A stretch of DNA of 64,000 bases, taken from positions 5,146,001 to 5,210,000 of the forward strand of contig NZ_CP117879.1 in NCBI RefSeq assembly GCF_028736155.1, written 5' to 3'. The first letter of the stretch is position 1. Each line of letters opens with the position of its first letter. Shown here piece by piece: positions 25,618-34,503 of this stretch. A program made the position numbers and the translations under genes. The DNA is from Flavobacterium sp. KACC 22763. GTDB lineage: Bacteria > Bacteroidota > Bacteroidia > Flavobacteriales > Flavobacteriaceae. Under the pieces are notes generated by a model, which had not been told where the DNA came from, did no database searches, and worked only from the letters and a program-made list of their open reading frames with translations.

Positions 25618-26349
25618 TTATGATGCTTTTTTTGGAAGATTTAAAAAACTATTCGCTTTATGATCTAAATTATCAATCATGGCATGGATTGCGTTTTCTG
25701 ATGCTTCAACAGAGTATTTGAATTTTTCATCGAAGAAAAACTCTCTGCAAATTACAGGTTCGTTTGATGAATCGTATACAGCTTCATCAGTTTCATCTAA
25801 CGCCTCATTTCTGTACGGATTAGGGTGAGAATGAGTTAAGTTGATGATGGTTTGAGCAAACCAATTGTCGAAGTTTTTCTTTTTTGGCGTAATATGACGT
25901 GCCAATAATACCAATCCTACAAGATCATTTTGTAAAAAATAAGAGCCTTTACGATATCTTACATCTATCATTCTTACATTCATTAATGCAATCCAAAGTG
26001 CGCCATTTACAGAGCCAGTTGCAGATACTTCAAAATCTGTATCAAATAAAAGAGGGTTTGTTTGTTCACGATTATTGATAGAACACCAAAGCGCTTCAAT
26101 ACGTTTTTGTGTGTCGTTTGTTGTTTGGGTATAACCTGTAAAACGCCAGTAAACCCATTCTAGTAATGCTGCAGTTAGTCCTATAGAGCCTTTATGGTTT
26201 ATCTGCATTAAGGCTTCTTCTAGGTCTTCATTTCCTTCAATAGGATCTAAAAGATTATTTATTTTCTTTTTTGTCCATTTATAATTAATGGGATGTCCAA
26301 TACTTTTTGATTCCATAATAACTTTAGGAACATTGTTTAAATTTCTCAT
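25618..26349 (-). CDS. Hypothetical cytoplasmic protein
   Basis: 243 residues without signal peptide, membrane segment or recognised domain. It is helical and rich in Trp/Asn (L-L-E-W-V-Y-W-R-F-T-G-Y, W-C-S-I-N-N-R-E-Q), with an acidic patch D-E-T-D-E-A-V-Y-D-S. It appears to have a real promoter (TACTTTTG at 26388-26395). The length, clean start and normal codon use argue for a genuine, lineage-restricted gene. Confidence 0.75.
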   Translation of the reverse strand: MRNLNNVPKVIMESKSIGHPINYKWTKKKINNLLDPIEGNEDLEEALMQINHKGSIGLTAALLEWVYWRFTGYTQTTNDTQKRIEALWCSINNREQTNPLLFDTDFEVSATGSVNGALWIALMNVRMIDVRYRKGSYFLQNDLVGLVLLARHITPKKKNFDNWFAQTIINLTHSHPNPYRNEALDETDEAVYDSSNEPVICREFFFDEKFKYSVEASENAIHAMIDNLDHKANSFLNLPKKAS

Positions 26350-26387
26350 GCTTATGCTGTTAATTTATTGTAACTTTTAATATGAAG

Positions 26388-26395
26388 CAAAAGTA
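26388..26395 (-). promoter_or_regulatory. -7 box for the 243-residue hypothetical gene
   Basis: TACTTTTG on the minus strand, 38 nt before the start codon. Confidence 0.45.
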
Positions 26396-26533
26396 AGAGG
26401 ATGAGTTTTTTTGAATGGGAACAAAAAGTTTTTAAAATATCAAAATAAGGCATTTGAAACTTTTAAAGCGTTGATTTTTAAATAAATAAGAAAAGTATTA
26501 CAAAATATTTAAGCTTTATTGTAAGTAAAAACA

Positions 26534-26560
26534 AAAAGCCAATCTTCTTTGAAGATTGGC
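26534..26560 (-). terminator. pruA terminator
   Basis: GCCAATCTTC (26538-26547) and GAAGATTGGC (26551-26560) form a 10-bp stem with a 3-nt loop, followed by T on the minus strand. Confidence 0.9.
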
Positions 26561-26611
26561 TTTTGTATATAGTCAGATTTACAACTTATAAATCTGAAAT
26601 TTTAGATTGGA

Positions 26612-28237
26612 TTAACCTAAGAAAGGATATCTGTAATCTTCTGGAGTTACAAAAGTTTCTTTGATAGTTCTTGGAGAAGCCCAACGCAATAAGTTTAATG
26701 CAGAACCTGCTTTATCGTTAGTTCCAGAAGCTCTTGCTCCACCAAATGGTTGCATTCCTACAACAGCTCCAGTTGGTTTATCATTGATGTAGAAGTTACC
26801 AGCAGAGTTTTGTAATTTAGTTGTAGCTACTTCAATAGCATAACGATCTTGGCTGAAAACTGCTCCTGTTAAAGCATACTCAGAAGTAGTATCAACTAAT
26901 TCAAGAGTTTCTTCCCATTTAGCATCTTCGTAAACATAAATTGTGATAACTGGTCCGAACAACTCAGTTTCCATTGTAGTATATTTTGGGTTTGTAGTTA
27001 CAATAACTGTTGGCTCAATAAAGTAACCTACAGATTTATCGTAATTTCCACCAACGATGATTTCTGCGTCAGCATCTTTTTTAGCTTGATCAATATAACT
27101 AGCTAATTTATCGAAAGAACCTTCGTGGATAACTGCTGTAATGAAGTTTCCGAAATCTTCTGGAGAACCCATTTTCATAGATTTTACATCAGCAATTAAT
27201 TGTTCTTTTACAGCTGGCCATAAACTTTGTGGAATATAAGCTCTAGAAGCTGCAGAACATTTTTGTCCTTGGAATTCGAAAGCTCCACGAGTAATTCCTG
27301 TAACTACTTGTTTTACGTTTGCGCTTGGGTGAGCAATGATAAAATCTTTACCTCCTGTTTCACCAACGATTCTTGGGTACGTTTTGTAGTTGTGGATGTT
27401 TGCACCAATTTTGGCCCAGATATCTTTAAATACATGAGTTGATCCTGTAAAGTGAACACCAGCAAAATCACGGCTAGCTAAAACTGTATCTGTAATCATT
27501 AACGCATCTCCAAAGACTACGTTGATAACTCCATCAGGAACTCCAGCTTCTTTGAAAACTTCTAAAATGATTTTTGTAGAAAATACTTGGCTATCACTTG
27601 GTTTCCAAACCACAACGTTACCCATCATTGCAGCACTTGCAGGAAGGTTTGCAGCGATTGCAGTAAAGTTGAAAGGAGTAATAGCGTAAACAAAACCTTC
27701 TAATGGTCTATACTCTACACGGTTCCAAACAGATGAATCTGATTTTGGCTGATCGTTGTAGATTTGAGTCATAAACTCAACATTGTAACGTAAAAAGTCG
27801 ATTAATTCGCAAGAAGCATCGATTTCTGCTTGGTGAATATTTTTAGACTGACCAATCATTGTAGCAGCGTTAATACGAGCTCTGTATGGTCCAGCAATAA
27901 GTTCAGCAGCTTTTAAGAAAATTGCAGCACGCTGTTCCCATGCTAAGTTTGCCCATGCTTTTCTTGATTCAAGTGCATTTGCAATTGCTTTTTCGATATG
28001 TTGTTTTTCAGCTAAATGATATTTTCCAACTACGTGCTGGTGATCGTGAGGAGCTGTAATGTTTCTTGTATTTCCAGTTCTAATTTCTTCGTTTCCAATA
28101 TACAAAGGAACGTCAATTTGAGAATTCCACATTGTGGTGTAAGCAGCTTGAACAGCAGCTTTTTCTGGTGAGTTTGGTGCGTAGCTCTTTACAGGCTCGT
28201 TTACCGCTTTTGGTACATGGAAAAATCCTTTAAGCAT
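26612..28237 (-). CDS. pruA: L-glutamate gamma-semialdehyde (1-pyrroline-5-carboxylate) dehydrogenase
   Basis: Oxidises glutamate semialdehyde to glutamate with NAD+, the second step of proline catabolism. The 541 residues match the stand-alone type-1 enzyme rather than the PutA fusion. Catalytic residues are Glu293 in V-G-E-T-G-G-K and Cys327 in G-Q-K-C-S-A-A-S. The family motif N-F-T-A-I-A-A-N-L-P near 190-199 is present. Proline dehydrogenase is not in the window. A -7 box lies at 28312-28319 and a strong terminator follows. Confidence 0.97.
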   Translation of the reverse strand: MLKGFFHVPKAVNEPVKSYAPNSPEKAAVQAAYTTMWNSQIDVPLYIGNEEIRTGNTRNITAPHDHQHVVGKYHLAEKQHIEKAIANALESRKAWANLAWEQRAAIFLKAAELIAGPYRARINAATMIGQSKNIHQAEIDASCELIDFLRYNVEFMTQIYNDQPKSDSSVWNRVEYRPLEGFVYAITPFNFTAIAANLPASAAMMGNVVVWKPSDSQVFSTKIILEVFKEAGVPDGVINVVFGDALMITDTVLASRDFAGVHFTGSTHVFKDIWAKIGANIHNYKTYPRIVGETGGKDFIIAHPSANVKQVVTGITRGAFEFQGQKCSAASRAYIPQSLWPAVKEQLIADVKSMKMGSPEDFGNFITAVIHEGSFDKLASYIDQAKKDADAEIIVGGNYDKSVGYFIEPTVIVTTNPKYTTMETELFGPVITIYVYEDAKWEETLELVDTTSEYALTGAVFSQDRYAIEVATTKLQNSAGNFYINDKPTGAVVGMQPFGGARASGTNDKAGSALNLLRWASPRTIKETFVTPEDYRYPFLG

Positions 28238-28311
28238 GTTATTTAAAATTTTGTGAATTAGACAATTTAAAGTTAGACGATTTGTTTTGTTACGAATAAT
28301 CTAACGTTGCA

Positions 28312-28319
28312 CAAAAGTA
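28312..28319 (-). promoter_or_regulatory. pruA promoter -7 box
   Basis: TACTTTTG on the minus strand, with a TTG 23 nt further upstream as possible -33, 74 nt before the ATG. Confidence 0.45.
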
Positions 28320-28391
28320 CAAAGGATAAATTAATAAATTGACAATTTTATGATTAAGATAACGATAAAAGCAATAGTTGTAAACTATATC

Positions 28392-28778
28392 TTAATTTAA
28401 TGCAAAAGGAGCACACATTCTAAAAGTAGGAACAATTACTTTGAATGTTTTTGTTGTAGTAAAGTTGATCATGTTGAAATGACCTTTCATTGCGCCGTAA
28501 GGAGACGATAATAGACAGCCAGAACTGTACGTATGGTTTTCGCCAGGTTTTAGAACTGGTTTTTTACCAATTACACCCTCACCATCTACAACTTCTAAAT
28601 CATTTAAAGAATCAAAAATTTCCCAGTGGCGAGAAGTTAATTGTACAGAATCTTTACTATGATTTTCGATGGTAACTACGTAGCTAAAAGCAAAATGAAT
28701 CTTGTAGTTTTTGAAGTATGTACCTTCAAAACTAGTCAAAACAGATATTTTTATGCCTCGTGTAATTTGAGAAACCAT
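28392..28778 (-). CDS. apaG: ApaG domain protein
   Basis: 128 residues forming the complete ApaG fibronectin-like beta-sandwich: F-A-F-S-Y-V-V-T-I-E-N-H-S, L-T-S-R-H-W, V-V-D-G-E-G-V-I-G-K-K-P-V-L-K-P-G, Y-S-S-G-C-L-L-S-S-P-Y-G-A-M-K-G. In enterobacteria ApaG is linked to Co2+/Mg2+ homeostasis and Ap4A metabolism, but the biochemical role is unsettled. It has its own -7 box (28812-28819) and lies 79 nt after the T9SS plug gene on the same strand. Confidence 0.95.
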   Translation of the reverse strand: MVSQITRGIKISVLTSFEGTYFKNYKIHFAFSYVVTIENHSKDSVQLTSRHWEIFDSLNDLEVVDGEGVIGKKPVLKPGENHTYSSGCLLSSPYGAMKGHFNMINFTTTKTFKVIVPTFRMCAPFALN

Positions 28779-28811
28779 ACTAACGCCGTATATATGTGAG
28801 TGTTATAGAGG

Positions 28812-28819
28812 CAAAGCTA
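28812..28819 (-). promoter_or_regulatory. apaG promoter -7 box
   Basis: TAGCTTTG on the minus strand, 33 nt before the start codon. Confidence 0.5.
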
Positions 28820-28857
28820 CAAAAAAAAATCGTTTAATCTAAAACCTTAACATTGTT

Positions 28858-30111
28858 TTAATTGACTATATTGATAGAGTTTGCATTTCCTTTTCCAATT
28901 ACACGCTGATAACGGTCAGTAGCTTCTTTGTAATAAACCAAGATGGTGTACTCGTTTTCAGTCTGATAAAAGTTTCCGTCAATGGCATTTTCAAAATCAA
29001 CAACCCCTTTTTTATCTGCAACAGTGTACTGAAAATTAGTAAAACCTTGCTTGATCATAATGGCTTTTTCAAAAACTCCTTTGTCATTATTGTGATCCAT
29101 TTTGTACTCTGGCGAAAGACTGTAGTTGTTAAACATTCCAGAGATATAAATGTCTTTGTTCATTCTAAAAGCAGGAGCAGAAAGACTAAAATAAACCCAT
29201 GCATAATCGGCCTCAATGTCATTATTAGAACCGTTGATGTTTTTCACAACAAAATTTCCGTTCACATCTTCATAATTAGTATAAATCTGATTTCCTCTTG
29301 CTGCATTGGTGTACAAAAACGAATTGTAAATATCATTGTTCGAACCTACTTTGGCCACATTATTACTGGCAGCTCTAATGTCTTTGTTTTCAAAATACAA
29401 AAACTCATTTCCGCCCCAAAACTGGGTTTCTTTGTCGTATTTATAAACCAGCTGATTACCAATTGTGTATTGGGGAACAACATTTTTTATTTCGGTATGA
29501 AAGTTTCCGTTTTGCAGTAAAAGCACTTTTACATTTTGCAATGGAGTTTGAAACACAATATCATTAGATAAAATAGCAAAATCAAGATTCTGTTTATAAT
29601 CAATATTGCTAAGGTTACGGCTTCTTTTTACTTGCACGCCAACAGTACAATGATTTTCGTGTAAAATAAATTTTCTTGAGAAAACAACTTCTCGGTCTTC
29701 ATTAAGAATTCGCAACATATAATTGCCTGAAAGCTTTAATAATTGCGTAAACTGATTCGGAAAAGAAAGTCTATAATGTGTATAAACCTGTAGGGTATTA
29801 AACGAATTCGAAAAATCGGTAATTCTCTGATTATCCATACCAAAAATATAGTCAGTTTTTGGAATATCTGTTGGAAACCAGTTGTAATCGCAATGAATAA
29901 CTTCAAAGTAATAATTGGCTTCATTACCAAACAAATCATCAAATTGAAAGGTAAATGGAGAACCTAATTCGAAAATTGGCGCAACATTACTGCCATTCTG
30001 AATAAAAGAGACAGTTTTGATATTGTAAGGAGGGTCAATTTCTTTTTCTTGAGCTTTCGCTAAAGTGAAAATGAAAAGAAAAATAAAGCTTGTATATAAA
30101 AATTTCGGCAT
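28858..30111 (-). CDS. Type IX secretion system plug protein (DUF5103)
   Basis: The start is placed at the ATG at 30109-30111, giving a clean signal peptide (M-P-K-F-L-Y-T-S through A-K-A-Q); the open frame continues to 30168 without signal character. The mature protein of about 395 residues matches the DUF5103/T9SS-plug family, all-beta with an N-terminal segment E-I-D-P-P-Y-N-I-K-T-V and the Y-F-E-V-I-H-C-D-Y-N-W motif. In Flavobacterium johnsoniae the plug protein closes the SprA translocon pore from the periplasmic side in the absence of substrate. It follows the SNF2 helicase gene by 74 nt. Other T9SS genes are not in the window. Confidence 0.9.
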   Translation of the reverse strand: MPKFLYTSFIFLFIFTLAKAQEKEIDPPYNIKTVSFIQNGSNVAPIFELGSPFTFQFDDLFGNEANYYFEVIHCDYNWFPTDIPKTDYIFGMDNQRITDFSNSFNTLQVYTHYRLSFPNQFTQLLKLSGNYMLRILNEDREVVFSRKFILHENHCTVGVQVKRSRNLSNIDYKQNLDFAILSNDIVFQTPLQNVKVLLLQNGNFHTEIKNVVPQYTIGNQLVYKYDKETQFWGGNEFLYFENKDIRAASNNVAKVGSNNDIYNSFLYTNAARGNQIYTNYEDVNGNFVVKNINGSNNDIEADYAWVYFSLSAPAFRMNKDIYISGMFNNYSLSPEYKMDHNNDKGVFEKAIMIKQGFTNFQYTVADKKGVVDFENAIDGNFYQTENEYTILVYYKEATDRYQRVIGKGNANSINIVN

Positions 30112-30185
30112 CTTAAAACGTTGTAAGATTGTAAATATAACAATTTTATATAACGAAAAAGATGCCATTCTATTGGATTTAACGA

Positions 30186-33092
30186 TTAATTTCCTAAAAT
30201 ATACTCTAAGTTACCTTCAATTTCATCATTGATATAACTTTCTTCTAAAAGTGAGTCAGACAATAATTTTTTGTTTTCCTGCAATTTGATGATTTTTTCT
30301 TCGACTGTATTTTTAGAAATAAAACGAATCACATTTACTTTATTCAATTGTCCGATTCTGTGTGCACGCGCGACACCTTGTTTTTCAGCAAAAGGATTCC
30401 ACCAAGGATCTAGAAATAAAACATAAGAAGCTTTGGTGATATTCAGACCAACACCTCCCGCTTTAAGCGAAATAAAGAATAACAACGGATTTTCTTTTTC
30501 TTGAAACATTTTAACCTGCTGTTCTCTTTTGTCTGATGGGGTTTCACCTGTAATTTCGCAGAACTCTATTTTGTTTTCCTTACACCAATCGGTATAGAAA
30601 TTTAAGTTGGTAACAAATGAGCTGAAAATGATTACTTTCTGTTTTGCTTTTACTAAGTTTTCCAAATAATTGGTTACAGCAATATACTTTCCAGAATCAA
30701 CTTCAGATTCCTGATCGACCATTTTTGGGTGATTGCTCAGCTGTCTCAACTTCATCAAAGTATTTATGATATTGATTTTATCTGGGCCAGATCCATCGGT
30801 TTTAAGCAAGAAATTGCGCGCCTTAGATTTCTCTTTCTCGTATAATTTTTCCTGTTCAGGATCCATGTCGCAGTAATAAATCTGCTCTGTCAATTCTGGT
30901 AAATCTTTTAAAACCTGTTCTTTTGTTCGTCTTAAAATATAGGGAGCGATGAGGTTTTTTAATTCCGTTAAAACTTCTTCATTCTGTTTTTTCTCAATCG
31001 GATTTTTGAAATTTTCCATAAAGAAAGCATAGCTTCCTAAAATCTCAGGATTGATAAACTGCATTTGCGACCATAAATCGTCAAGCGAATTTTCGATCGG
31101 TGTACCGCTCAAAGCAATTTTATGCCCTGTACTGATTTTATTGATGGCTTTAAAAATCTTAGAATTTTTGTTTTTGATGTATTGACTTTCGTCCAAAATC
31201 AGATAACGGAAATCGTATTTTTCTAAAATAGAAATATCTCGGTGAATGATGCTGTAGCTTGTAAAAATCAAATCGGTTGAATTGATTCTGCTTGCTAATG
31301 ATTTTCTATCATTGCCAACATATTGCATTTTCGAAAAGTGAGGCGTAAACTTTCCAGCTTCATTAAACCAGTTAAAAACCAATGAAGAAGGAAGAACGAT
31401 CAAAGCTTTTAGCGGTTCTCTTTCGATAGTGGTTTCGTTGGCAAACAAATCAAAATTGGTAGTTTTAGTGGTAAAACCTAATTGCTCTTGCACCGAAACC
31501 AAAACTGACAAAGTTTGTAACGTCTTTCCAAGCCCCATATCATCGGCCAGACACGCACCCATATTGGAATTGAAATGACCTAAAAGCCACTTTACTCCAT
31601 CAATTTGATACGGTCGCAAAGTTGCCTTTATTAAGTCAGAACCAGTAAATTCAGCTTGATGAATTTGGTCTAAATCACTGTCAATTTCTGAAATTCCGTC
31701 TAAAGCTGTAAAATTACTTTTACGCAACAAAAGAACTCCATTTTCTGTTTTGGCCAGCTTTGCCAAAGAACCATATTTGCTGAACCATTCTAGCGGAATC
31801 AAAAAGTAGTTTCCGTCAGGCAATGCAAAAAGTCTTTCCTTGCTTTTTATATTTGGAATTATTTCGCTGAAATTGATTTTATAATTGCCAACCGTAATAA
31901 TAATTCTAATGTCAAACCAATCGCCAGTTGTTTCTTTTGAAGCAGAAATAGTATGGTTTTCTGTAATGATTTCTTTGCTTTCCAGTTTTAGGTTATCAAT
32001 TGTAAAACCTAAGTTTTTCAGTTCTTCTTTATGATCAATAATCAGCTGAATATTGATGAAAGGATCTGTATTTTCAGCTTCTGAATTTAATCCAAATAAT
32101 TCATTTTTGATTTTGGTTAGACCAATTTTATTTAATTTTTCAATGAATAAATTCTCGTCTGGATTTCTTTTAAACTGAATTATTTTAGGTTCATTAGCAA
32201 CACTGAAATCCACAAAAGAATGTGTTTTTTTAGTTTTGCTTGCATCAAATGAATATCCGTTATAATCAAAATAAAGATTAAGATAGTAGCAATTTTTAAA
32301 GAAATCATGAATAGGCTGAATCGTACAGGAAATGATTTTGTCTCGAAGTTCAATCTCAAAACCAGTAGCTTCAATATCAATTTTCTTCGCGATTTGCGGA
32401 ATAAAGCTTTTGAAATAATCATCAACTAATTTTGAAGGGATTTCAATAGATTTTTTCTTTAAAAAAGGCATCAGCTTTTTAGAGTTCAACTCTTTTAGCT
32501 GCCCCAATTTTTTATTAATAATCAGCCAGCCAGGTTCATCCAAAAGAATTTCTGCTTTGCTGTCCATTGGAGAAAAAGTGGTTTCATTTTCTTTTAAAGA
32601 AAGGGTATAGGTGATTCCTTCAGCATGCTTGTCAAATTGAATTTGAGGTTCAAAATCAAGTGGATCAATGCTAACTCTTGAACGATAAAAATCTTTTTCA
32701 GGTCCAAGATTTAAAGACAAAGGAAATTGTTCTTTTACAATTAAATCGTAAAATGAACTTAAATTGAATTTTAAATGCTGACGAATGGCAAACTCAATTT
32801 TCGAATCTTTCTGTAAATCAGCAATTGTTTTGGCTGACTTAATTTTAGCACCGAATTTTTTAAAAATAAATTCGGGTTTAAGAGAATCGCAAGCTGTTAA
32901 TATTCTTTTTGAGTTAGAATCTAAATTGTCAAAAGTGATTCCGAAACTTTCAAGTACATCTGGACTTGCTTTTTTGTCTAAATATTTGATTTCGCTAGTA
33001 TTCTCAACAATGTATGCGGTTGGAATATGAACATTCAGATTTTTTTCCAAACTGATGTCAAAACAGAACTGAAATGATTTTGTAGGTTCCAA
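30186..33092 (-). CDS. SNF2/SWI2-family DEAD/DEAH-box helicase
   Basis: 968 residues. The N-terminal half (about 1-470) has no recognised domain beyond weak SNF2-associated similarity. The C-terminal half is a complete SNF2 ATPase: motif I A-D-D-M-G-L-G-K-T near residue 515, motif II D-E-S-Q (a DEAH-box variant), L-S-G-T-P-I-E-N-S-L (III), and motifs V-VI S-L-K-A-G-G-V-G-L-N-I-T and A-R-A-H-R-I-G-Q. Bacterial members remodel RNA polymerase (RapA) or serve in DNA repair and defence; none of these is shown here. It lacks nuclease or methylase partners, so I treat it as a housekeeping helicase. Confidence 0.93.
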   Translation of the reverse strand: MEPTKSFQFCFDISLEKNLNVHIPTAYIVENTSEIKYLDKKASPDVLESFGITFDNLDSNSKRILTACDSLKPEFIFKKFGAKIKSAKTIADLQKDSKIEFAIRQHLKFNLSSFYDLIVKEQFPLSLNLGPEKDFYRSRVSIDPLDFEPQIQFDKHAEGITYTLSLKENETTFSPMDSKAEILLDEPGWLIINKKLGQLKELNSKKLMPFLKKKSIEIPSKLVDDYFKSFIPQIAKKIDIEATGFEIELRDKIISCTIQPIHDFFKNCYYLNLYFDYNGYSFDASKTKKTHSFVDFSVANEPKIIQFKRNPDENLFIEKLNKIGLTKIKNELFGLNSEAENTDPFINIQLIIDHKEELKNLGFTIDNLKLESKEIITENHTISASKETTGDWFDIRIIITVGNYKINFSEIIPNIKSKERLFALPDGNYFLIPLEWFSKYGSLAKLAKTENGVLLLRKSNFTALDGISEIDSDLDQIHQAEFTGSDLIKATLRPYQIDGVKWLLGHFNSNMGACLADDMGLGKTLQTLSVLVSVQEQLGFTTKTTNFDLFANETTIEREPLKALIVLPSSLVFNWFNEAGKFTPHFSKMQYVGNDRKSLASRINSTDLIFTSYSIIHRDISILEKYDFRYLILDESQYIKNKNSKIFKAINKISTGHKIALSGTPIENSLDDLWSQMQFINPEILGSYAFFMENFKNPIEKKQNEEVLTELKNLIAPYILRRTKEQVLKDLPELTEQIYYCDMDPEQEKLYEKEKSKARNFLLKTDGSGPDKINIINTLMKLRQLSNHPKMVDQESEVDSGKYIAVTNYLENLVKAKQKVIIFSSFVTNLNFYTDWCKENKIEFCEITGETPSDKREQQVKMFQEKENPLLFFISLKAGGVGLNITKASYVLFLDPWWNPFAEKQGVARAHRIGQLNKVNVIRFISKNTVEEKIIKLQENKKLLSDSLLEESYINDEIEGNLEYILGN

Positions 33093-33136
33093 GATTTAGG
33101 GATTTGGTTAGGCTTGTAATTTAGGTTTGGGCAAAA

Positions 33137-33182
33137 AAATAAAAGGAGTTTTCAAATTATTACTATTTTGAAAACTCCTTTT
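33137..33182 (-). terminator. Terminator of the methyltransferase gene
   Basis: AAAAGGAGTTTTCAAA (33141-33156) pairs perfectly with 33167-33182, followed by T on the minus strand. A repeat arm (33184-33210) lies between it and the gene. Confidence 0.85.
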
Positions 33183-33183
33183 A

Positions 33184-33210
33184 AATGAACTTATATCACT
33201 TATATGGTGA
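33184..33210 (-). repeat. ACCATATAAG repeat, single arm
   Basis: AACTTATATCACTTATATGGT on the plus strand, with the word ACTTATAT repeated after 9 nt. It ends 5 nt from the stop codon of the methyltransferase gene. It is identical in type to the arms at 36791-36813, 36983-37009 and 42195-42274. Confidence 0.75.
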
Positions 33211-33215
33211 GAAAA

Positions 33216-33989
33216 TTAGTTTTCCTGTTTAAAGCAAAGCGGAATAATCTCGCCTTTTGCTAAACAGTATTTTTCAACCAATTCTGATGCAATTTTATTA
33301 GTATAATCTTCTTCAATTACAATAAATCCAATACTTCTTAATTTATCGAAATAATCGCGTCCGTAAACACGAACGTGGTCATATTGTCCGAAGATTTTTG
33401 CGCGCTCTTTCTGATCCGTAATCGAATCATCGGCAAATGTAACCTCGCGAGATAAATCCTGAGGAATTTGAAGAACTGCCATTCCGCCTGGTTTTAAAAC
33501 ACGGTATAATTCCTGCATTGCTTTTGTATCGTCTGGGATGTGCTCTAAAACGTGATTACATAAAATAACGTCATATTCGTTGTCTTTGAAAGGTAAATTG
33601 CAGATATCTGCTTTTACATCTGCCAAAGGTGAAAGCAAATCAGTTGTAGTGTAATCTAAGTTTTTTTGCTTGCGGAATCTTTTGTAAAAAGCTTGTTCTG
33701 GAGCAAAATGCAATACTTTTTTTGGTGCTGTAAAAAAATCTGTCTGATCGTTTAAATACAGCCAAAGCAAACGATGTCTTTCTAAAGAAAGTGTACTTGG
33801 CGAAAGCACATTATTACGCTGTTTTCCGTATCCATAAGGCAAAAACGATTTAAAGCTTTTTCCGTCAATTGGATCTGTAAATTTATCTCCTTTTAAAGAG
33901 AAAGCTAAAATTGGACGCGCTACATAACTCAAACGAATTAATAAAGGACGCGGGATTGTATTTAAAACTAATTTGAAAAGTTTTTTCAT
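33216..33989 (-). CDS. Class I SAM-dependent methyltransferase
   Basis: 257 residues with a Methyltransf_11-type core: D-Y-T-T-T-D-L-L-S-P-L-A-D-V-K-A-D-I (motif II), L-P-F-K-D-N-E-Y-D-V-I-L-C-N-H-V-L-E-H-I-P-D-D (motif IV/post-I), and M-Q-E-L-Y-R-V-L-K-P-G-G. The first 40 residues are hydrophobic and basic and could touch the membrane. The substrate is unknown; a lipid, quinone or sugar is possible. It is followed immediately by a repeat arm and a terminator. Confidence 0.88.
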   Translation of the reverse strand: MKKLFKLVLNTIPRPLLIRLSYVARPILAFSLKGDKFTDPIDGKSFKSFLPYGYGKQRNNVLSPSTLSLERHRLLWLYLNDQTDFFTAPKKVLHFAPEQAFYKRFRKQKNLDYTTTDLLSPLADVKADICNLPFKDNEYDVILCNHVLEHIPDDTKAMQELYRVLKPGGMAVLQIPQDLSREVTFADDSITDQKERAKIFGQYDHVRVYGRDYFDKLRSIGFIVIEEDYTNKIASELVEKYCLAKGEIIPLCFKQEN

Positions 33990-33994
33990 GGGGT

Positions 33995-34501
33995 TATTTC
34001 ACAGAGTTACACTAAGTAGACACAGAGTTTCACAGAGTGTTTATAAATCTTTTTATATTGTTTTTTAATATTTTTGAATCAAAGTTTATGAGCAATCCTA
34101 AAGGATAATTTCCAAGTTTAAGATATGTTAGTATTTGTGCAAAATGTACATCTGTAAAAGCCTCAACAGTTTTTAATTCGATAACAATTTTATTTTCAAT
34201 CAGCAAATCTATTCTATATCCGTGATCTAATTTTATGTCTTTATAAATTATTGGTAAAGCTTTTTGTTTTTCAACAATTAAACCTGAATTCATAATTTCA
34301 TAATACAAACATTCTTGATAAGCAGATTCTAATAAACCTGGATCCAGCTGTTTGTGAACTTCAATTGCTAAACCAATAATTTTATACGAAATAGCATCTA
34401 GTTCATCCTGTGAGACTAAATTTTGAGAATACATTTTTTAAAGGCGTATAAATAATTTTTTGTGAATCTTGGCGTATATCTCTGTGAATCTCGGTGGAAT
34501 A
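33995..34501. mobile_element. Repeat-bounded unit carrying a GxxExxY gene (putative mobile element)
   Basis: The left arm (33995-34039) is TATTTCACAGAG followed by CACTAAG and two more CACAGAG words spaced 10-11 nt. The right arm (34453-34501) is its imperfect inverted copy, ending CTCTGTGAATCTCGGTGGAATA. They enclose one gene whose stop codon lies inside the left arm. No transposase or clear target duplication is seen, so mobility is inferred from the boundaries alone. Confidence 0.5.
34030..34434 (-). CDS. GxxExxY family protein (PD-(D/E)XK nuclease-like)
   Basis: 134 residues. The name-giving motif is G-L-L-E-S-A-Y near residue 39-45. A nuclease-like core follows: Y-R-I-D-L-L-I-E-N-K-I-V-I-E-L-K, giving the Asp...Glu-x-Lys pattern of PD-(D/E)XK enzymes, then a helix A-Q-I-L-T-Y-L-K-L and L-G-L-L-I-N-F. 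The family is widespread, often multicopy and has no proven function. The gene fills the repeat-bounded unit 33995-34501, and its last codons are part of the repeat arm. Confidence 0.9.
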   Translation of the reverse strand: MYSQNLVSQDELDAISYKIIGLAIEVHKQLDPGLLESAYQECLYYEIMNSGLIVEKQKALPIIYKDIKLDHGYRIDLLIENKIVIELKTVEAFTDVHFAQILTYLKLGNYPLGLLINFDSKILKNNIKRFINTL

Positions 34502-34503
34502 CC

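Noticed and set aside
30186..33092. Anti-phage defence system around the SNF2 helicase
   Set aside because: No nuclease, methylase or other defence partner adjacent; neighbours are housekeeping and secretion genes.
33995..34501. Classical insertion sequence
   Set aside because: No transposase and no clear target-site duplication; only arms and a GxxExxY gene, so it is listed as putative.
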